A stretch of DNA of 64,000 bases, taken from Rhodococcus sp. BP22. Lineage in GTDB: Bacteria > Actinomycetota > Actinomycetes > Mycobacteriales > Mycobacteriaceae. The position numbers and the translations under genes are program-made. The first letter of the stretch is position 1. The number at the start of each line of letters is the position of its first letter. Under the pieces are notes generated by a model. The model was not told the DNA's origin. It ran no database searches and saw only the letters and a list, made by a program, of their open reading frames with translations. Positions 54,410-63,571 of this stretch are shown piece by piece. The DNA is taken from NCBI RefSeq assembly GCF_014281965.1, contig NZ_JACFTB010000010.1, forward strand, positions 62,001 to 126,000. Reading direction: 5' to 3'.

Positions 54410-55170
54410 CCGAAGATCACCTCACGAGGCCGTAGCAGGCGTTCGAGTGCAAAGGGAGGTAACACCGCTCGGTCGGCCGGATGCTCCGACAATGGCGTAA
54501 TTTGCGTCTGAAACTCCTGTACTGCAGCCTCTTTGGCTTCTCGCGCGTTGGCGTCGAGATCGACCTCGAATGCCCGGCTCCACGGTACGTCGGGATGATC
54601 AGGGCAGGCCCAGTGCCACATCCAGATCGGGTATTCGAGGATCGCGATACCGGTGCGCGACGCTGCAGTGATGCAGGCGCGGGCGGTGGCCTCGTGGTCG
54701 GGATGGCCGTCTCCGCGCCATGCCGTCAGGCACCAGGTTCCTGGGCCGCCGTGCATCGAATCGGTCAAAATGTGCGCGAGTTCGTCCTCGTGCTCGGCAA
54801 CAGCGCCGTCCTCGAACCCCAGACGCGTCGGAGCGATGCGCACCCCCAGTCGTGCCACGGCTCGCTCCGACTCGCGGGGACGCTCGCACATGAGGTCGGC
54901 GGGCGAGAGCGTCGGCGAACCGGGATGTGAGGCGCCACCATCGGTGACGGCAATTACCGTCACTTCGATTCCGGCGGCGGCAGCCATGGACATCAGCCCG
55001 CCGACACCGAGCACCTCGTCGTCGGGGTGCGGTGCGACGACGATCAACTTGCTGCACCGCGTGAGATCGAGTGGGGGGAAGGTGCGATCCCATGCTCGCC
55101 ACTCCGACTCGGGAGTTCCCGAGTCGGAGTCTGTGTCGAACGAGTGGGTGATGTCTTCTCGGCCGCTCAC
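54406..55170 (-). CDS. PIG-L/LmbE-type N-deacetylase
   Basis: The 254-residue zinc enzyme has APHPDDEVLGVGG (zinc ligands His and Asp) and the third ligand in GDGHPDHEATAR. Family members deacetylate N-acetylglucosamine-linked substrates, such as in mycothiol and GPI synthesis. A GTG at 55170 overlaps the upstream stop (GTGA), and GTG 55173 is equally possible. Position between a glycosyltransferase/dehydrogenase pair and a NodS-like methyltransferase suggests it frees an amine for methylation. Confidence 0.88.
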   Translation of the reverse strand: MSGREDITHSFDTDSDSGTPESEWRAWDRTFPPLDLTRCSKLIVVAPHPDDEVLGVGGLMSMAAAAGIEVTVIAVTDGGASHPGSPTLSPADLMCERPRESERAVARLGVRIAPTRLGFEDGAVAEHEDELAHILTDSMHGGPGTWCLTAWRGDGHPDHEATARACITAASRTGIAILEYPIWMWHWACPDHPDVPWSRAFEVDLDANAREAKEAAVQEFQTQITPLSEHPADRAVLPPFALERLLRPREVIFG

Positions 55171-56120
55171 CACGGATAGTCCTCCTTCGCAATGTCTTCA
55201 CCCAATGCTGCCAGATCGCGCTCGGCGTGGCTCTGCCGCAGATACACGCTCAGATCCGCGACACGCTGGGCGTGTGCCGCGTCGGCGCACAGGGGGCCCG
55301 CCCCCAGCGCTCTGCCGACTCGATCGATGCATTCGCTGGCGGCGCTCTCGACGATGGCCCGTACTACCCGGGCGCGAATTCGGCCCTGTCCATCGGAATC
55401 CATTGGGTCTGAATCTATTTCGGCAGCAGCGGTCGTCAACGCACTCGAGGCGGCACCCAGTGCCGCCGCGACCGCGCCCAGATGCGCGTTCTTGTGAGCA
55501 TCACCGCCGGAGCGAGCGGCCGCATGCAGGGTGTCGGCCACCGCACAAGCACTACCGAACCAGCACGATGCGACGCCGATGGCACCGTGCCAGAAACCCG
55601 GACGTTCGATGTAGGCGCCTGCTTCACCGACTGGTTTCGCCGAAGCCCCGTCGAACCGCACGGATCCCGAGTCGCTTCCTGCCATTCCGACTGCATGCCA
55701 TGTATGTGGGATCGGGGCGCACAAGTCCTGCGTCAGATCCACCGCGAACATCTGCGATCGGTCACCGACCTTCGCCGTCACCAGAGCATCGGTACAGATG
55801 TGCGCACCCGAGCACCACGGCTTCACCCCGGTGAGCTTCCAACCATCCTGGCCATGAACAGCCTGGAGTACCGGGGTGGGCGGCTCGGCTGCCCAGACGC
55901 CCCAGATCTGCCCGCGTCGCGGCGTCGGGCCGTCGAGTTCGGCAAGGATGGCGAGGGCATCTGCGTGCCCCTCGGCGAGGCGTCCGAGCACGGTGTTCTC
56001 TCTGCTCAGCATCGCCAGGGCTTGCCACCTCGCATCGGTGTTGCCTGCGCCGGGCAGCGGCAGGTCAGCGGACTCCTCGACAACCCATTTCCGCAGGCGT
56101 GAGGCTATGTCGGTTGTCAT
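55167..56120 (-). CDS. Short acyl-CoA dehydrogenase-like protein
   Basis: The 317-residue protein resembles acyl-CoA dehydrogenases (WAAEPPTPVLQAVHGQDGWKLTGVKPWCSGA corresponds to the flavin region, and LSVYLRQSHAERDLAALG to the C-terminal helix). It is shorter than the usual 380-400 residues, mainly at the N-terminus. It probably binds FAD, but the substrate may not be a CoA ester. It is the second gene of the five-gene chain, overlapping its neighbours by 4 bases on each side. Confidence 0.78.
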   Translation of the reverse strand: MTTDIASRLRKWVVEESADLPLPGAGNTDARWQALAMLSRENTVLGRLAEGHADALAILAELDGPTPRRGQIWGVWAAEPPTPVLQAVHGQDGWKLTGVKPWCSGAHICTDALVTAKVGDRSQMFAVDLTQDLCAPIPHTWHAVGMAGSDSGSVRFDGASAKPVGEAGAYIERPGFWHGAIGVASCWFGSACAVADTLHAAARSGGDAHKNAHLGAVAAALGAASSALTTAAAEIDSDPMDSDGQGRIRARVVRAIVESAASECIDRVGRALGAGPLCADAAHAQRVADLSVYLRQSHAERDLAALGEDIAKEDYPW

Positions 56121-56845
56121 TGCGTCAACGCCGCTTCGAGGGTGCGCAGGTGCCCGGCGAATCCATCGGGTGCACGGCCGTCCCGCCGATTCGACGTCGA
56201 CACCGGGGAGTCACATGCGTACAGCACCGGGATCGATCTGCTCTCCACCCGACGAATCAGATCCACATCTTCTCCGGTCGGCAACGATCCGAACCCACCG
56301 ACGGCCCGATAGACGTCCGCGCGGAGAGCAAGATTCGCCCCGTGCACGTGGCGGTGCCCGACATGATTGCGGTACCCGGATCGGTAAGTGCGTTCGAGGC
56401 CGCAGATGGCGGAGTCGAGATCGACGCGCACCGTGCCCGCGACGGCCTGGGCACCGAGCTTCGCATGCCGTAGGTGCGAGGCCAACCAGTCGGGACGGAC
56501 CGCACTGTCGGCGTCGGTCGTCGCGTACCAGGTTTCGCGCAGATTCGCGCCGCTCAGCTCGGAGTGTCCTTCGGCCGCTCGAAAGCCTGCCGCGCGAGAG
56601 GACCCGACATTGCGGAAGTCGACCGATATCACCGAGCTCCCGTCGGTACGTGCTGCCCATTCCGCAGCGATCGTCGCGGAGTTGTCGGAGCACGCGTCGA
56701 GAACCACGATGGTGCGTACTTCCACATCTTCGACGGATGCGCGGGAGCGGGCGAGGGAGGACAGTGCCTGCTGCAACAGATCCTCCTCGTTGTGAACCGG
56801 CACAACGACGACGATTTGCCGAATATGAGTCGAACAGTTTTTCAC
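56117..56845 (-). CDS. GT2-family glycosyltransferase
   Basis: The 242-residue enzyme has the GT-A opening IVVVVPVHNEEDLLQQAL, the metal-binding TDADSAVRPDW, and HGANLALRADVYRAVGGF with GEDVDLIRR. No membrane helices are seen, so it acts from the cytosol. GTG 56845 was chosen because AAGGA precedes it and the conserved fold starts just after; the longer frame upstream is non-conserved. It is the first gene of the five-gene chain. The sugar donor and acceptor are unknown. Confidence 0.85.
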   Translation of the reverse strand: MKNCSTHIRQIVVVVPVHNEEDLLQQALSSLARSRASVEDVEVRTIVVLDACSDNSATIAAEWAARTDGSSVISVDFRNVGSSRAAGFRAAEGHSELSGANLRETWYATTDADSAVRPDWLASHLRHAKLGAQAVAGTVRVDLDSAICGLERTYRSGYRNHVGHRHVHGANLALRADVYRAVGGFGSLPTGEDVDLIRRVESRSIPVLYACDSPVSTSNRRDGRAPDGFAGHLRTLEAALTQ

Positions 56846-57054
56846 GTGTGCATCCTTCGCGGTCGTCGATCGCAAGGCTGGGACAGTGAAGCGTCCGGAC
56901 CTGGGCTGTCCGGCGTATTCGGCGTCCACGCATCCGACTCGACATGTTCTGCCGCCGGTGGCTCGACGGAATGCTGATAGGGCCGATAGACCCGCCTGGG
57001 AGTGCCCGTTAGTGGCACAATCCAAACACGGGTCGGCGGCTCACGAGGAAAGGT

Positions 57055-57597
57055 GTGGCGGTGTTCTTTCAACGTGGATTAGCGCGGAAGGTGGCGCTGG
57101 TGGCGGGCCCTGTGCTTATCGGGGTTTCGGTGTCGTTGCTGACTGCCGGAACGGCGCACGGAGCCGAGCTGTCCTGCGGTGGGCAGCCCCCGGTGGAAAA
57201 TGTGCTCGTCGACGGGACGAGTGCGTGCGGCGTGCGGACCGACGCCACGAGCAATGCATTCGCTCATGCACTCGATGCAGTCGCGTTCGCGCGCGCCGAC
57301 GTCGGTGGCAGCGCGGTCGGTCTGGCCCAAGGCGGTGCCGTCGCCGCTGCCGAAACAGCGTCGGGCCAGGTCGGCGCGCTCGCGTTCGGCCACAATGCGG
57401 TGTCGATCGTCTCGCCCGATCCCGGCGCAGTCGCGGTGGCTCTCTCTCTGGCCCCCGGCCAGACGTTCGTCGGAACTGCTTCGGAAGGCGTGCGATGTGA
57501 CGCAGGGGCCGGGCTCGCTTTGAACCTCACTACCGGACAGAGTTGCCTGTCCGACGGCGCCACCACCTGGAGATCCGGCGTCGCCTCACCTCGGTGA
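57055..57597 (+). CDS. Secreted protein, DUF6764-like
   Basis: The 180-residue protein has a signal peptide (cleavage near AHGAE) and an Ala/Gly/Val-rich mature part with CGGQPP, SACGV, RCDAG and QSCLSD cysteines. It resembles DUF6764 proteins found in rhodococci and relatives, whose function is unknown. GTG 57055 follows GAGGAA; GTG 57061 is also possible. It is divergent from the five-gene glycan-type operon, with a 209-base gap holding both promoters. Confidence 0.68.
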   Translation: MAVFFQRGLARKVALVAGPVLIGVSVSLLTAGTAHGAELSCGGQPPVENVLVDGTSACGVRTDATSNAFAHALDAVAFARADVGGSAVGLAQGGAVAAAETASGQVGALAFGHNAVSIVSPDPGAVAVALSLAPGQTFVGTASEGVRCDAGAGLALNLTTGQSCLSDGATTWRSGVASPR

Positions 57598-57650
57598 GTG
57601 CTTTTTACAATCACAAATGTTCGCTTCGACAACATATGAGGGGGATGGCA

Positions 57651-58241
57651 ATGTCGACACAGTTCAGCACCAACGAAGAGGCATTTCTCCAGATCGGCAA
57701 GGACCTCTGGTGGGCCGTTCTGATACGCGGAATCGTGGCGATCGTCTTCGGCATCGTCGCCCTGGCCTGGCCGGATGTCACGGTGTGGGCTCTGGTCGTC
57801 GTTTTCGGCGCGTACGCGATCGTCGACGGGGTCTCGGCCATCGTTCGGGCAGCTCGGGCGAGGAAGGTCGAATCGGGTTGGGTGTGGTGGATGCTCGGCG
57901 GATTCGTCTCGCTCGGTGCCGGAATTGTCGCGTTCGTATGGCCGAACATAACGGCACTCGCTGTCGTCTTCGTCATAGGAATCTGGGCGATTTTGGGGGG
58001 AATCCTGGAAATAGCAGGATCTCTGCGACTACGTCGGCTCGACGGCGCATCGCATTGGGTAGCGCTCATGATCGCGGGTGTTCTCGAACTCCTCTTCGGT
58101 CTCATTCTGGTGTTCTTCCCTGGTAGCGGCATCCTGGGCATCGTCTGGCTGGTCGGTGTGTTTGCGTTGCTCTTCGGCATCGCATTCGTCGTCTCGGCAA
58201 TTCAGTTGCGATCGATGGCAAAGAAAGCCGGAATGATCTGA
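57651..58241 (+). CDS. HdeD-family membrane protein
   Basis: The 196-residue protein has six membrane helices arranged as three repeats of the HdeD pair pattern (RGIVAIVFGIVALAWP, GGFVSLGAGIVAFVWP, AGVLELLFGLILVFFP). HdeD proteins are linked to acid resistance in enterobacteria, but their biochemical role is unknown. ATG 57651 is preferred to ATG 57645 because GAGGGGG lies at a proper distance only from the second. A 79-base gap separates it from the L,D-transpeptidase. Confidence 0.85.
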   Translation: MSTQFSTNEEAFLQIGKDLWWAVLIRGIVAIVFGIVALAWPDVTVWALVVVFGAYAIVDGVSAIVRAARARKVESGWVWWMLGGFVSLGAGIVAFVWPNITALAVVFVIGIWAILGGILEIAGSLRLRRLDGASHWVALMIAGVLELLFGLILVFFPGSGILGIVWLVGVFALLFGIAFVVSAIQLRSMAKKAGMI

Positions 58242-58320
58242 AACGTTCGATTTCGATTCGCACAATGTCGGCCGGGTATGTGTTAATGGCTTTGAACTGC
58301 ACGCTCGGGGAAGACTAAGG

Positions 58321-59253
58321 ATGGACCGATCAGTTATGGCATTCGTATCTAGGACATCGCGCCGATTGGCAGTCCGGCTGTCTCTGGCGACCGTGACGGC
58401 TGCAGTGGGTATGAGTGCGCTGATCGCGCCGGCTCAGGCCGCTCCACTGTGGCCCGGCGGTCCCGAGGCGCCCACTCTCCCCTCGTTCTCGGGCTCGTCG
58501 GACCCGGCCGCGCCGGTGCCTCAGCCGCAGATCCCGCGCCTGGCGCCTGCGAACTTCTCCGATCCGTCCATCAGCCCGTCCGGCGGTGAGGTAGTCGGCG
58601 TCGCGCAGCCGATTGCCATCCGTTTCAACGAGGCGATCGGCGATCGCGGTGCGGCCGAACGTGCAATTCACATCACGACCTCACCTGCTGTCGACGGCCA
58701 CTTCTACTGGATCAACGACAGCCAGGTCCGGTGGCTGCCCAACGAGTTCTATCCGGCACATACTCAGGTCACCGTCGAAGCAGCAGGTTCGCGCGCCGAC
58801 TTCTCGACCGGCGACTCCCTCATCACCACCGCGGACGACGCGACCCACACCATGACGATCACGCGCAACGGTGAGGTCGTCAAGACGATGCCGACATCGA
58901 TGGGCAAGGCTGGGCACGAGACGCCCAACGGCACCTACCTCGTCGGCGAGAAGTTCCGCGACATGTACATGGATTCGTCCACCTACGGCGTACCGGTCGA
59001 TTCGCCCGACGGGTACCGCACCTACGTCGAGTACGCGACGCGTATCTCCTACAGCGGCATCTTCGTTCACGCCGCTCCGTGGTCGGTCGATTCGCAGGGC
59101 TACGAGGATGTCAGCCACGGCTGCCTCAACGTCAGCACCGAGGATGGACGATGGTTCTTCGAGAACTCGCAGAAGGGTGATCCCGTCGTCGTCGTCAACA
59201 GTGGCGGTGGCACTCTGAGCGGCTCCGACGGCTTGGGTGACTGGAACCGCTAG
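58321..59253 (+). CDS. L,D-transpeptidase (YkuD), secreted
   Basis: This 310-residue enzyme makes 3-3 cross-links in peptidoglycan. It has a signal peptide (cleavage after PAQA), a Pro-rich linker, an Ig-like domain (about 80-165) and a YkuD catalytic domain with IFVHAAPWSV and SHGCLNVS, where Cys268 is the nucleophile. This layout matches mycobacterial Ldt proteins with one Ig domain. ATG 58321 is used; ATG 58336 is an alternative. Stand-alone gene. Confidence 0.92.
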   Translation: MDRSVMAFVSRTSRRLAVRLSLATVTAAVGMSALIAPAQAAPLWPGGPEAPTLPSFSGSSDPAAPVPQPQIPRLAPANFSDPSISPSGGEVVGVAQPIAIRFNEAIGDRGAAERAIHITTSPAVDGHFYWINDSQVRWLPNEFYPAHTQVTVEAAGSRADFSTGDSLITTADDATHTMTITRNGEVVKTMPTSMGKAGHETPNGTYLVGEKFRDMYMDSSTYGVPVDSPDGYRTYVEYATRISYSGIFVHAAPWSVDSQGYEDVSHGCLNVSTEDGRWFFENSQKGDPVVVVNSGGGTLSGSDGLGDWNR

Positions 59254-59329
59254 CTCTTGGCTTCGATGTTCTCATCAGTTCGGAAGTAGTTCACCTTTCA
59301 TTCGTTGCGGGTGAGCACAGTCCCCGTTT

Positions 59330-60259
59330 GTGAGTACAACGACCGAACGAGTGCTGCCCACGGCAGGCCGGAGATCATTCTTCGGTCGGCCGTGGAGCGA
59401 CTACGCACTGTTCCTGATTCTGTTGGGGCCCAATCTCGTTCTGCTGGTCGTGTTCACCTACCGACCTTTGATCGAGAACTTCCAATTCTCCTTTTACGAC
59501 TGGAATCTTTCCTCGCCGACGTCCACCTTCATCGGCTTGGACAACTATCGCGAGTGGTTCTCCCGTGACGACACCTGGACCATCGTCGGTAACACCGTCG
59601 TGTTCACCATCGCGGCAGTGGTCGGCAGCCTGGTGCTCGGTCTCGCGTTGGCAATGCTGCTCGATCGGCAGCTCCGCGGCCGCAACTTCGTTCGGTCCGC
59701 GATCTTCGCCCCGTTCGTCATTTCGGGTGCTGCGATCGGAATTGCCTTCCAGTTCGTGTTCGATCCGAACTTCGGTCTCGTGCAGGACCTTCTGCACCGA
59801 GTCGGACTGACCTCCCCGGACTTCTATCAGGACCCGCACTGGGCGTTGTTCATGGTGACGGTGACATATCTGTGGAAGAACCTCGGCTATGCATTCGTCA
59901 TCTACCTCGCTGCGCTGCAGGGCGTCCGCAAGGAACTCATGGAGGCGGCAGAGATCGACCGCGCCGGTAGGTGGACCACCTTCCGTAAAGTTCTTCTCCC
60001 ACAACTGCGTCCGACGACCTTCTTTCTTTCGATTACAGTCCTGCTCAATTCGTTGCAGGTCTTCGACATCATCAACGTCATGACGCGCGGAGGGCCGCTC
60101 GGCAACGGCACGACGACAATGGTGTTCCAGGTCTACGAAGAGACTTTCCGCAACTTCCGTGCCGGATACGGCGCAACGGTGGCAACGATCATGTTTCTCG
60201 TCCTGTTGATCATCACCCTCGTGCAAGTTCGAGTCATGGATCGAGACGATCAGCGATGA
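59330..60259 (+). CDS. ugpA: ABC transporter permease UgpA
   Basis: The 309-residue protein has six membrane helices and the EAA loop EAAEIDRAGRWTTFRKVLLPQL. It forms half of the channel for glycerophosphodiester uptake. The gene order A-E-B-C equals that of the mycobacterial ugp operon (Rv2835c-Rv2832c), whose binding protein prefers glycerophosphocholine. GTG 59330 has no strong ribosome site before it. It overlaps ugpE by 4 bases. Confidence 0.85.
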   Translation: MSTTTERVLPTAGRRSFFGRPWSDYALFLILLGPNLVLLVVFTYRPLIENFQFSFYDWNLSSPTSTFIGLDNYREWFSRDDTWTIVGNTVVFTIAAVVGSLVLGLALAMLLDRQLRGRNFVRSAIFAPFVISGAAIGIAFQFVFDPNFGLVQDLLHRVGLTSPDFYQDPHWALFMVTVTYLWKNLGYAFVIYLAALQGVRKELMEAAEIDRAGRWTTFRKVLLPQLRPTTFFLSITVLLNSLQVFDIINVMTRGGPLGNGTTTMVFQVYEETFRNFRAGYGATVATIMFLVLLIITLVQVRVMDRDDQR

Positions 60260-61146
60260 CACTCACCGCGCCGCGTATCACCGCGGAGACGCCGCCGCCC
60301 GTCCGCACTCCCGACGTGCCTCGGAACCGGCGCCTTTCCACTGTCTTCGGCTATATCGCGATGGTGCTGGTACTCATCATGATCGGGCTGCCACTGTTCT
60401 GGATTCTCATCACCTCGTTCAAGGAGCGGGGCGATATCTATGTCCAGCCGGTGACATGGTGGCCGGGTGTATTTCGTCCGCAGAACTACACCGAGGCAGT
60501 GACCGAAGTGCCGTTCTTCACCTATCTGAAGAACTCACTGATCATCACGGTCGCGACGTCGTCGATCAAGTTCGTTCTCGGTGTCCTGAGCGCATACGGA
60601 CTGGTGTTCCTCAGATTTCCGGGGAAGAACTTCGTGTTCCTGGTCATCATTGCGGCACTGATGGTGCCCAATCAGATCACAGTCATCTCGAACTATTCGT
60701 TGATCTCAGATCTGGGATGGCGCAACTCTTTCCAAGGCATCATTCTGCCGCTGGCGGGTGTGGCTTTCGGAACATTCCTGATGCGCAATCACTTTCTGTC
60801 GCTTCCAGCCGAGATCATCGAAGCGGCACGAATGGATGGAGCGGGGCCGATCAGGCTGCTGCTGCGTGTGGTTCTGCCACTGTCCGGTCCGACGATGGTG
60901 GCGTTCGCCATCATCACGATCGTCACCGAGTGGAACGAATACCTCTGGCCGTTCCTGATGTCCGACGATTCTTCCGTCGCGCCGCTGCCGGTCGGATTGA
61001 CACTGCTGCAGAACAGTGAGGGTTATACCAACTGGGGCGCGGTCATGGCTGCCACGATCCTCACCATACTTCCCATTCTCATCGTCTTCCTAGCCCTTCA
61101 GCGCCACATGATCAAAGGCCTCACCTCCGGTGCGGTCAAAGGCTGA
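60256..61146 (+). CDS. ugpE: ABC transporter permease UgpE
   Basis: The 296-residue protein has six membrane helices and the EAA-type loop EAARMDGAGPIRLLLRVVLPL. It is the second channel subunit and its start overlaps ugpA (ATGA). The binding-protein gene follows after 29 bases, with ACAGGAGCAC as its ribosome site. Confidence 0.87.
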   Translation: MTLTAPRITAETPPPVRTPDVPRNRRLSTVFGYIAMVLVLIMIGLPLFWILITSFKERGDIYVQPVTWWPGVFRPQNYTEAVTEVPFFTYLKNSLIITVATSSIKFVLGVLSAYGLVFLRFPGKNFVFLVIIAALMVPNQITVISNYSLISDLGWRNSFQGIILPLAGVAFGTFLMRNHFLSLPAEIIEAARMDGAGPIRLLLRVVLPLSGPTMVAFAIITIVTEWNEYLWPFLMSDDSSVAPLPVGLTLLQNSEGYTNWGAVMAATILTILPILIVFLALQRHMIKGLTSGAVKG

Positions 61147-61175
61147 TTCATCTTCATCGACAGGAGCACAACATC

Positions 61176-62495
61176 ATGGCCATCCTCAATCGACGCGGTT
61201 TCCTCACTCTCACCGGAACATTGGCGGCAGGTGCGGCGCTCGCAGCATGCAGCAGCCCTGGTACCAGCTCGTCGGGTGACGCAGCGACCGGTGACGCGAA
61301 CACCATCAACTTCTGGTCGAACCATCCCGGAAAGTCACAGGAGTTCGAGAAGGAGCTCATCTCGCGCTTCCAAGCTGAGAACCCTGGCCTGACCGTCAAC
61401 TTGATCGACGGCGGGAAGAACTACGAGGAGGTGTCGCAGAAGTTCAACGCGGCGCTGTCCGGTAACGACGTCCCGGATGTCGTCGTGCTGTCCGATGTCT
61501 GGTGGTTCAACTATGCGCTCACCGGCGCGATCGAACCGCTCGACAAGCACTTCTCCGCAGCAGGCGTCGACTCTGCCGACTACGTCGATTCGCTTCTCGC
61601 CGATTACAACTGGAACGGCAATCACTGGGCCTTGCCGTATGCACGGTCGACTCCACTGTTCTACTACAACAAGGCCGTCTGGTCGCAGGCGGGATTGCCG
61701 GACCGCGGACCCACCACATGGGCCGAATTCGACGAATGGGGCCCACGCATCCAGGCTGTCGTCGGCGACGGCAAGCTGGCCCACGGCTGGGGCAACGCGG
61801 TGGACTACCTCGGCTGGACCTACGAGGGGCCGATCTGGACGTTCGGCGGTAGCTACTCCGAGGGCTTCGATCTGAAGTTCGGCGACGAGAAGACAATTGC
61901 CGCAGGCCAATTCCTCAAGGACATGGTCCACACCAAAAAATATGCAGCGGTCTCCAATGACATCGCCAACGACTTCGGCGCCGGCATCCTCGCCTCGACC
62001 ATCGCATCGACGGGCGACTTGTCCACCATCACCAAGAGCGCGTCGTTCGAGTTCGGCACTGCCTTCCTGCCGTCGTCGGATGGAAAGCCGGGATGCCCGA
62101 CGGGTGGAGCCGGACTTGCCATCCCATCGAAAATCTCCGAGGAACGTAAGGTCAACGCGCTCAAGTTCATCGACTTCGTGACCAACGGCGCCAACACTGC
62201 ATACTTCTCGCAGAACACCGGTTACATGCCGGTTCGTAAGTCTGCCCAGCAGGATCCGAGTGAGATTGCGTTCCTCGCAGCCAACCCGAATGCGAAGACG
62301 GCTGTCGATCAGCTTGCGTTCACGCGCAGCCAGGACTATGCCCGCGTCTTCGTTCCCGGTGCTGACAAGATCATCGGTACCGGTCTCGAGCAGATCGCAC
62401 TGCAGAATGCCGATGTGGCAACCACATTCGCGAGTGTCGCCGATCAGCTTCAGAAGATCATCGACCGCCAGATCACCCCGAACCTTCCCGCGTAA
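61176..62495 (+). CDS. ugpB: Substrate-binding lipoprotein UgpB
   Basis: The 439-residue protein has a twin-arginine-like lipoprotein signal: RRGFLTL then LAAC, with Cys25 lipidated. The mature domain is an extracellular solute-binding type 1 fold (INFWSNHPGKSQEFEKEL, WALPYARSTPLFYYNKAVW). In mycobacteria the equivalent binds glycerophosphocholine, so recycling of phospholipid head groups is the likely use. Its stop overlaps the ugpC start (TAATG). Confidence 0.86.
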   Translation: MAILNRRGFLTLTGTLAAGAALAACSSPGTSSSGDAATGDANTINFWSNHPGKSQEFEKELISRFQAENPGLTVNLIDGGKNYEEVSQKFNAALSGNDVPDVVVLSDVWWFNYALTGAIEPLDKHFSAAGVDSADYVDSLLADYNWNGNHWALPYARSTPLFYYNKAVWSQAGLPDRGPTTWAEFDEWGPRIQAVVGDGKLAHGWGNAVDYLGWTYEGPIWTFGGSYSEGFDLKFGDEKTIAAGQFLKDMVHTKKYAAVSNDIANDFGAGILASTIASTGDLSTITKSASFEFGTAFLPSSDGKPGCPTGGAGLAIPSKISEERKVNALKFIDFVTNGANTAYFSQNTGYMPVRKSAQQDPSEIAFLAANPNAKTAVDQLAFTRSQDYARVFVPGADKIIGTGLEQIALQNADVATTFASVADQLQKIIDRQITPNLPA

Positions 62496-63571
62496 TGGCA
62501 GCGGTTCGGTATGCCGGCGTCTCGCACCGATACCCGGGTGCGGAGTCGCTGGCAGTGGACAGTCTCGATCTCGATATCGCCGACGGTGAATTCATCGTGC
62601 TGGTCGGGCCGTCGGGATGCGGTAAGTCGACGTCCCTGCGAATGCTCGCCGGGCTCGAATCGGTGGAGAGCGGCCGAATCGACATCGGCGGGATCGACGT
62701 CACCGGGCTCGCACCACGGGCCAGGGATGTCGCGATGGTGTTTCAGAACTACGCGCTGTACCCCAACATGACCGTCGCCGACAACATGGGTTTTGCGCTA
62801 CGGAACGCGGGAATGAGCAAGGCAGACACCGCGGTGCGCGTCCATGAGGCTGCGAAGATGCTCGAGCTCGAAGCGTTGCTCGACCGTAAGCCGGGCAAGT
62901 TGTCCGGTGGTCAACGTCAGCGAGTTGCCATGGGGCGGGCAATCGTTCGTCAACCCACGGTGTTCTGCATGGACGAACCACTGTCCAATCTCGACGCCAA
63001 GCTTCGCGTCAGTACCAGGGCGCAAATCGCTGGGCTGCAGAAGCGACTCGGTACGACGACGGTCTATGTCACTCACGACCAGGTCGAGGCCATGACGATG
63101 GGTGATCGAGTTGCGGTCCTGCTCGATGGGAAACTGCAGCAGATCGCTCCACCCAGGGAGCTGTACGACAATCCGGTGAACACCTTCGTGGCAGGGTTCA
63201 TCGGTTCTCCTGGAATGAATCTCGTCGAAGCTCCTGTAGTCGAGGGTGCGGCGGTGATGGGGGATCTTCGCATTCCTCTTCCCCGTGGCGCCCATGGGCG
63301 AGTGGTGCTGGGAGTTCGGCCGGAATCGTGGCGACTCGTGGGCGAGAACGAAGGCGCGGTGGCGTCGACAGTCGAGCTGATCGAGGAACTCGGCGCCGAA
63401 TCGTACCTGTACGCGGCGCCCGAGCCCGGCGCGAACTGGAGCACCCAGTCCGGCCGGTTCGCTGTTCGGGTCGATCGGAAGCTGGACGTCCGTCTCGGCC
63501 AGACGGTGCGCCTCGTTCCGAACCTCGACGAGGTGTTTTTCTTCTGCGCTACTACCGGCTCGCGCCTGTAG
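62495..63571 (+). CDS. ugpC: ABC transporter ATPase UgpC
   Basis: The 358-residue ATPase has Walker A GPSGCGKST, signature LSGGQRQRVAMGRAIVR, Walker B CMDEPLSNLDAKLR and the THDQVEAMTMGDR switch, followed by a TOBE-type domain. It belongs to the MsmK/UgpC group that powers sugar-type importers. Its last 20 bases overlap the convergent P450 gene end. Confidence 0.9.
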   Translation: MAAVRYAGVSHRYPGAESLAVDSLDLDIADGEFIVLVGPSGCGKSTSLRMLAGLESVESGRIDIGGIDVTGLAPRARDVAMVFQNYALYPNMTVADNMGFALRNAGMSKADTAVRVHEAAKMLELEALLDRKPGKLSGGQRQRVAMGRAIVRQPTVFCMDEPLSNLDAKLRVSTRAQIAGLQKRLGTTTVYVTHDQVEAMTMGDRVAVLLDGKLQQIAPPRELYDNPVNTFVAGFIGSPGMNLVEAPVVEGAAVMGDLRIPLPRGAHGRVVLGVRPESWRLVGENEGAVASTVELIEELGAESYLYAAPEPGANWSTQSGRFAVRVDRKLDVRLGQTVRLVPNLDEVFFFCATTGSRL

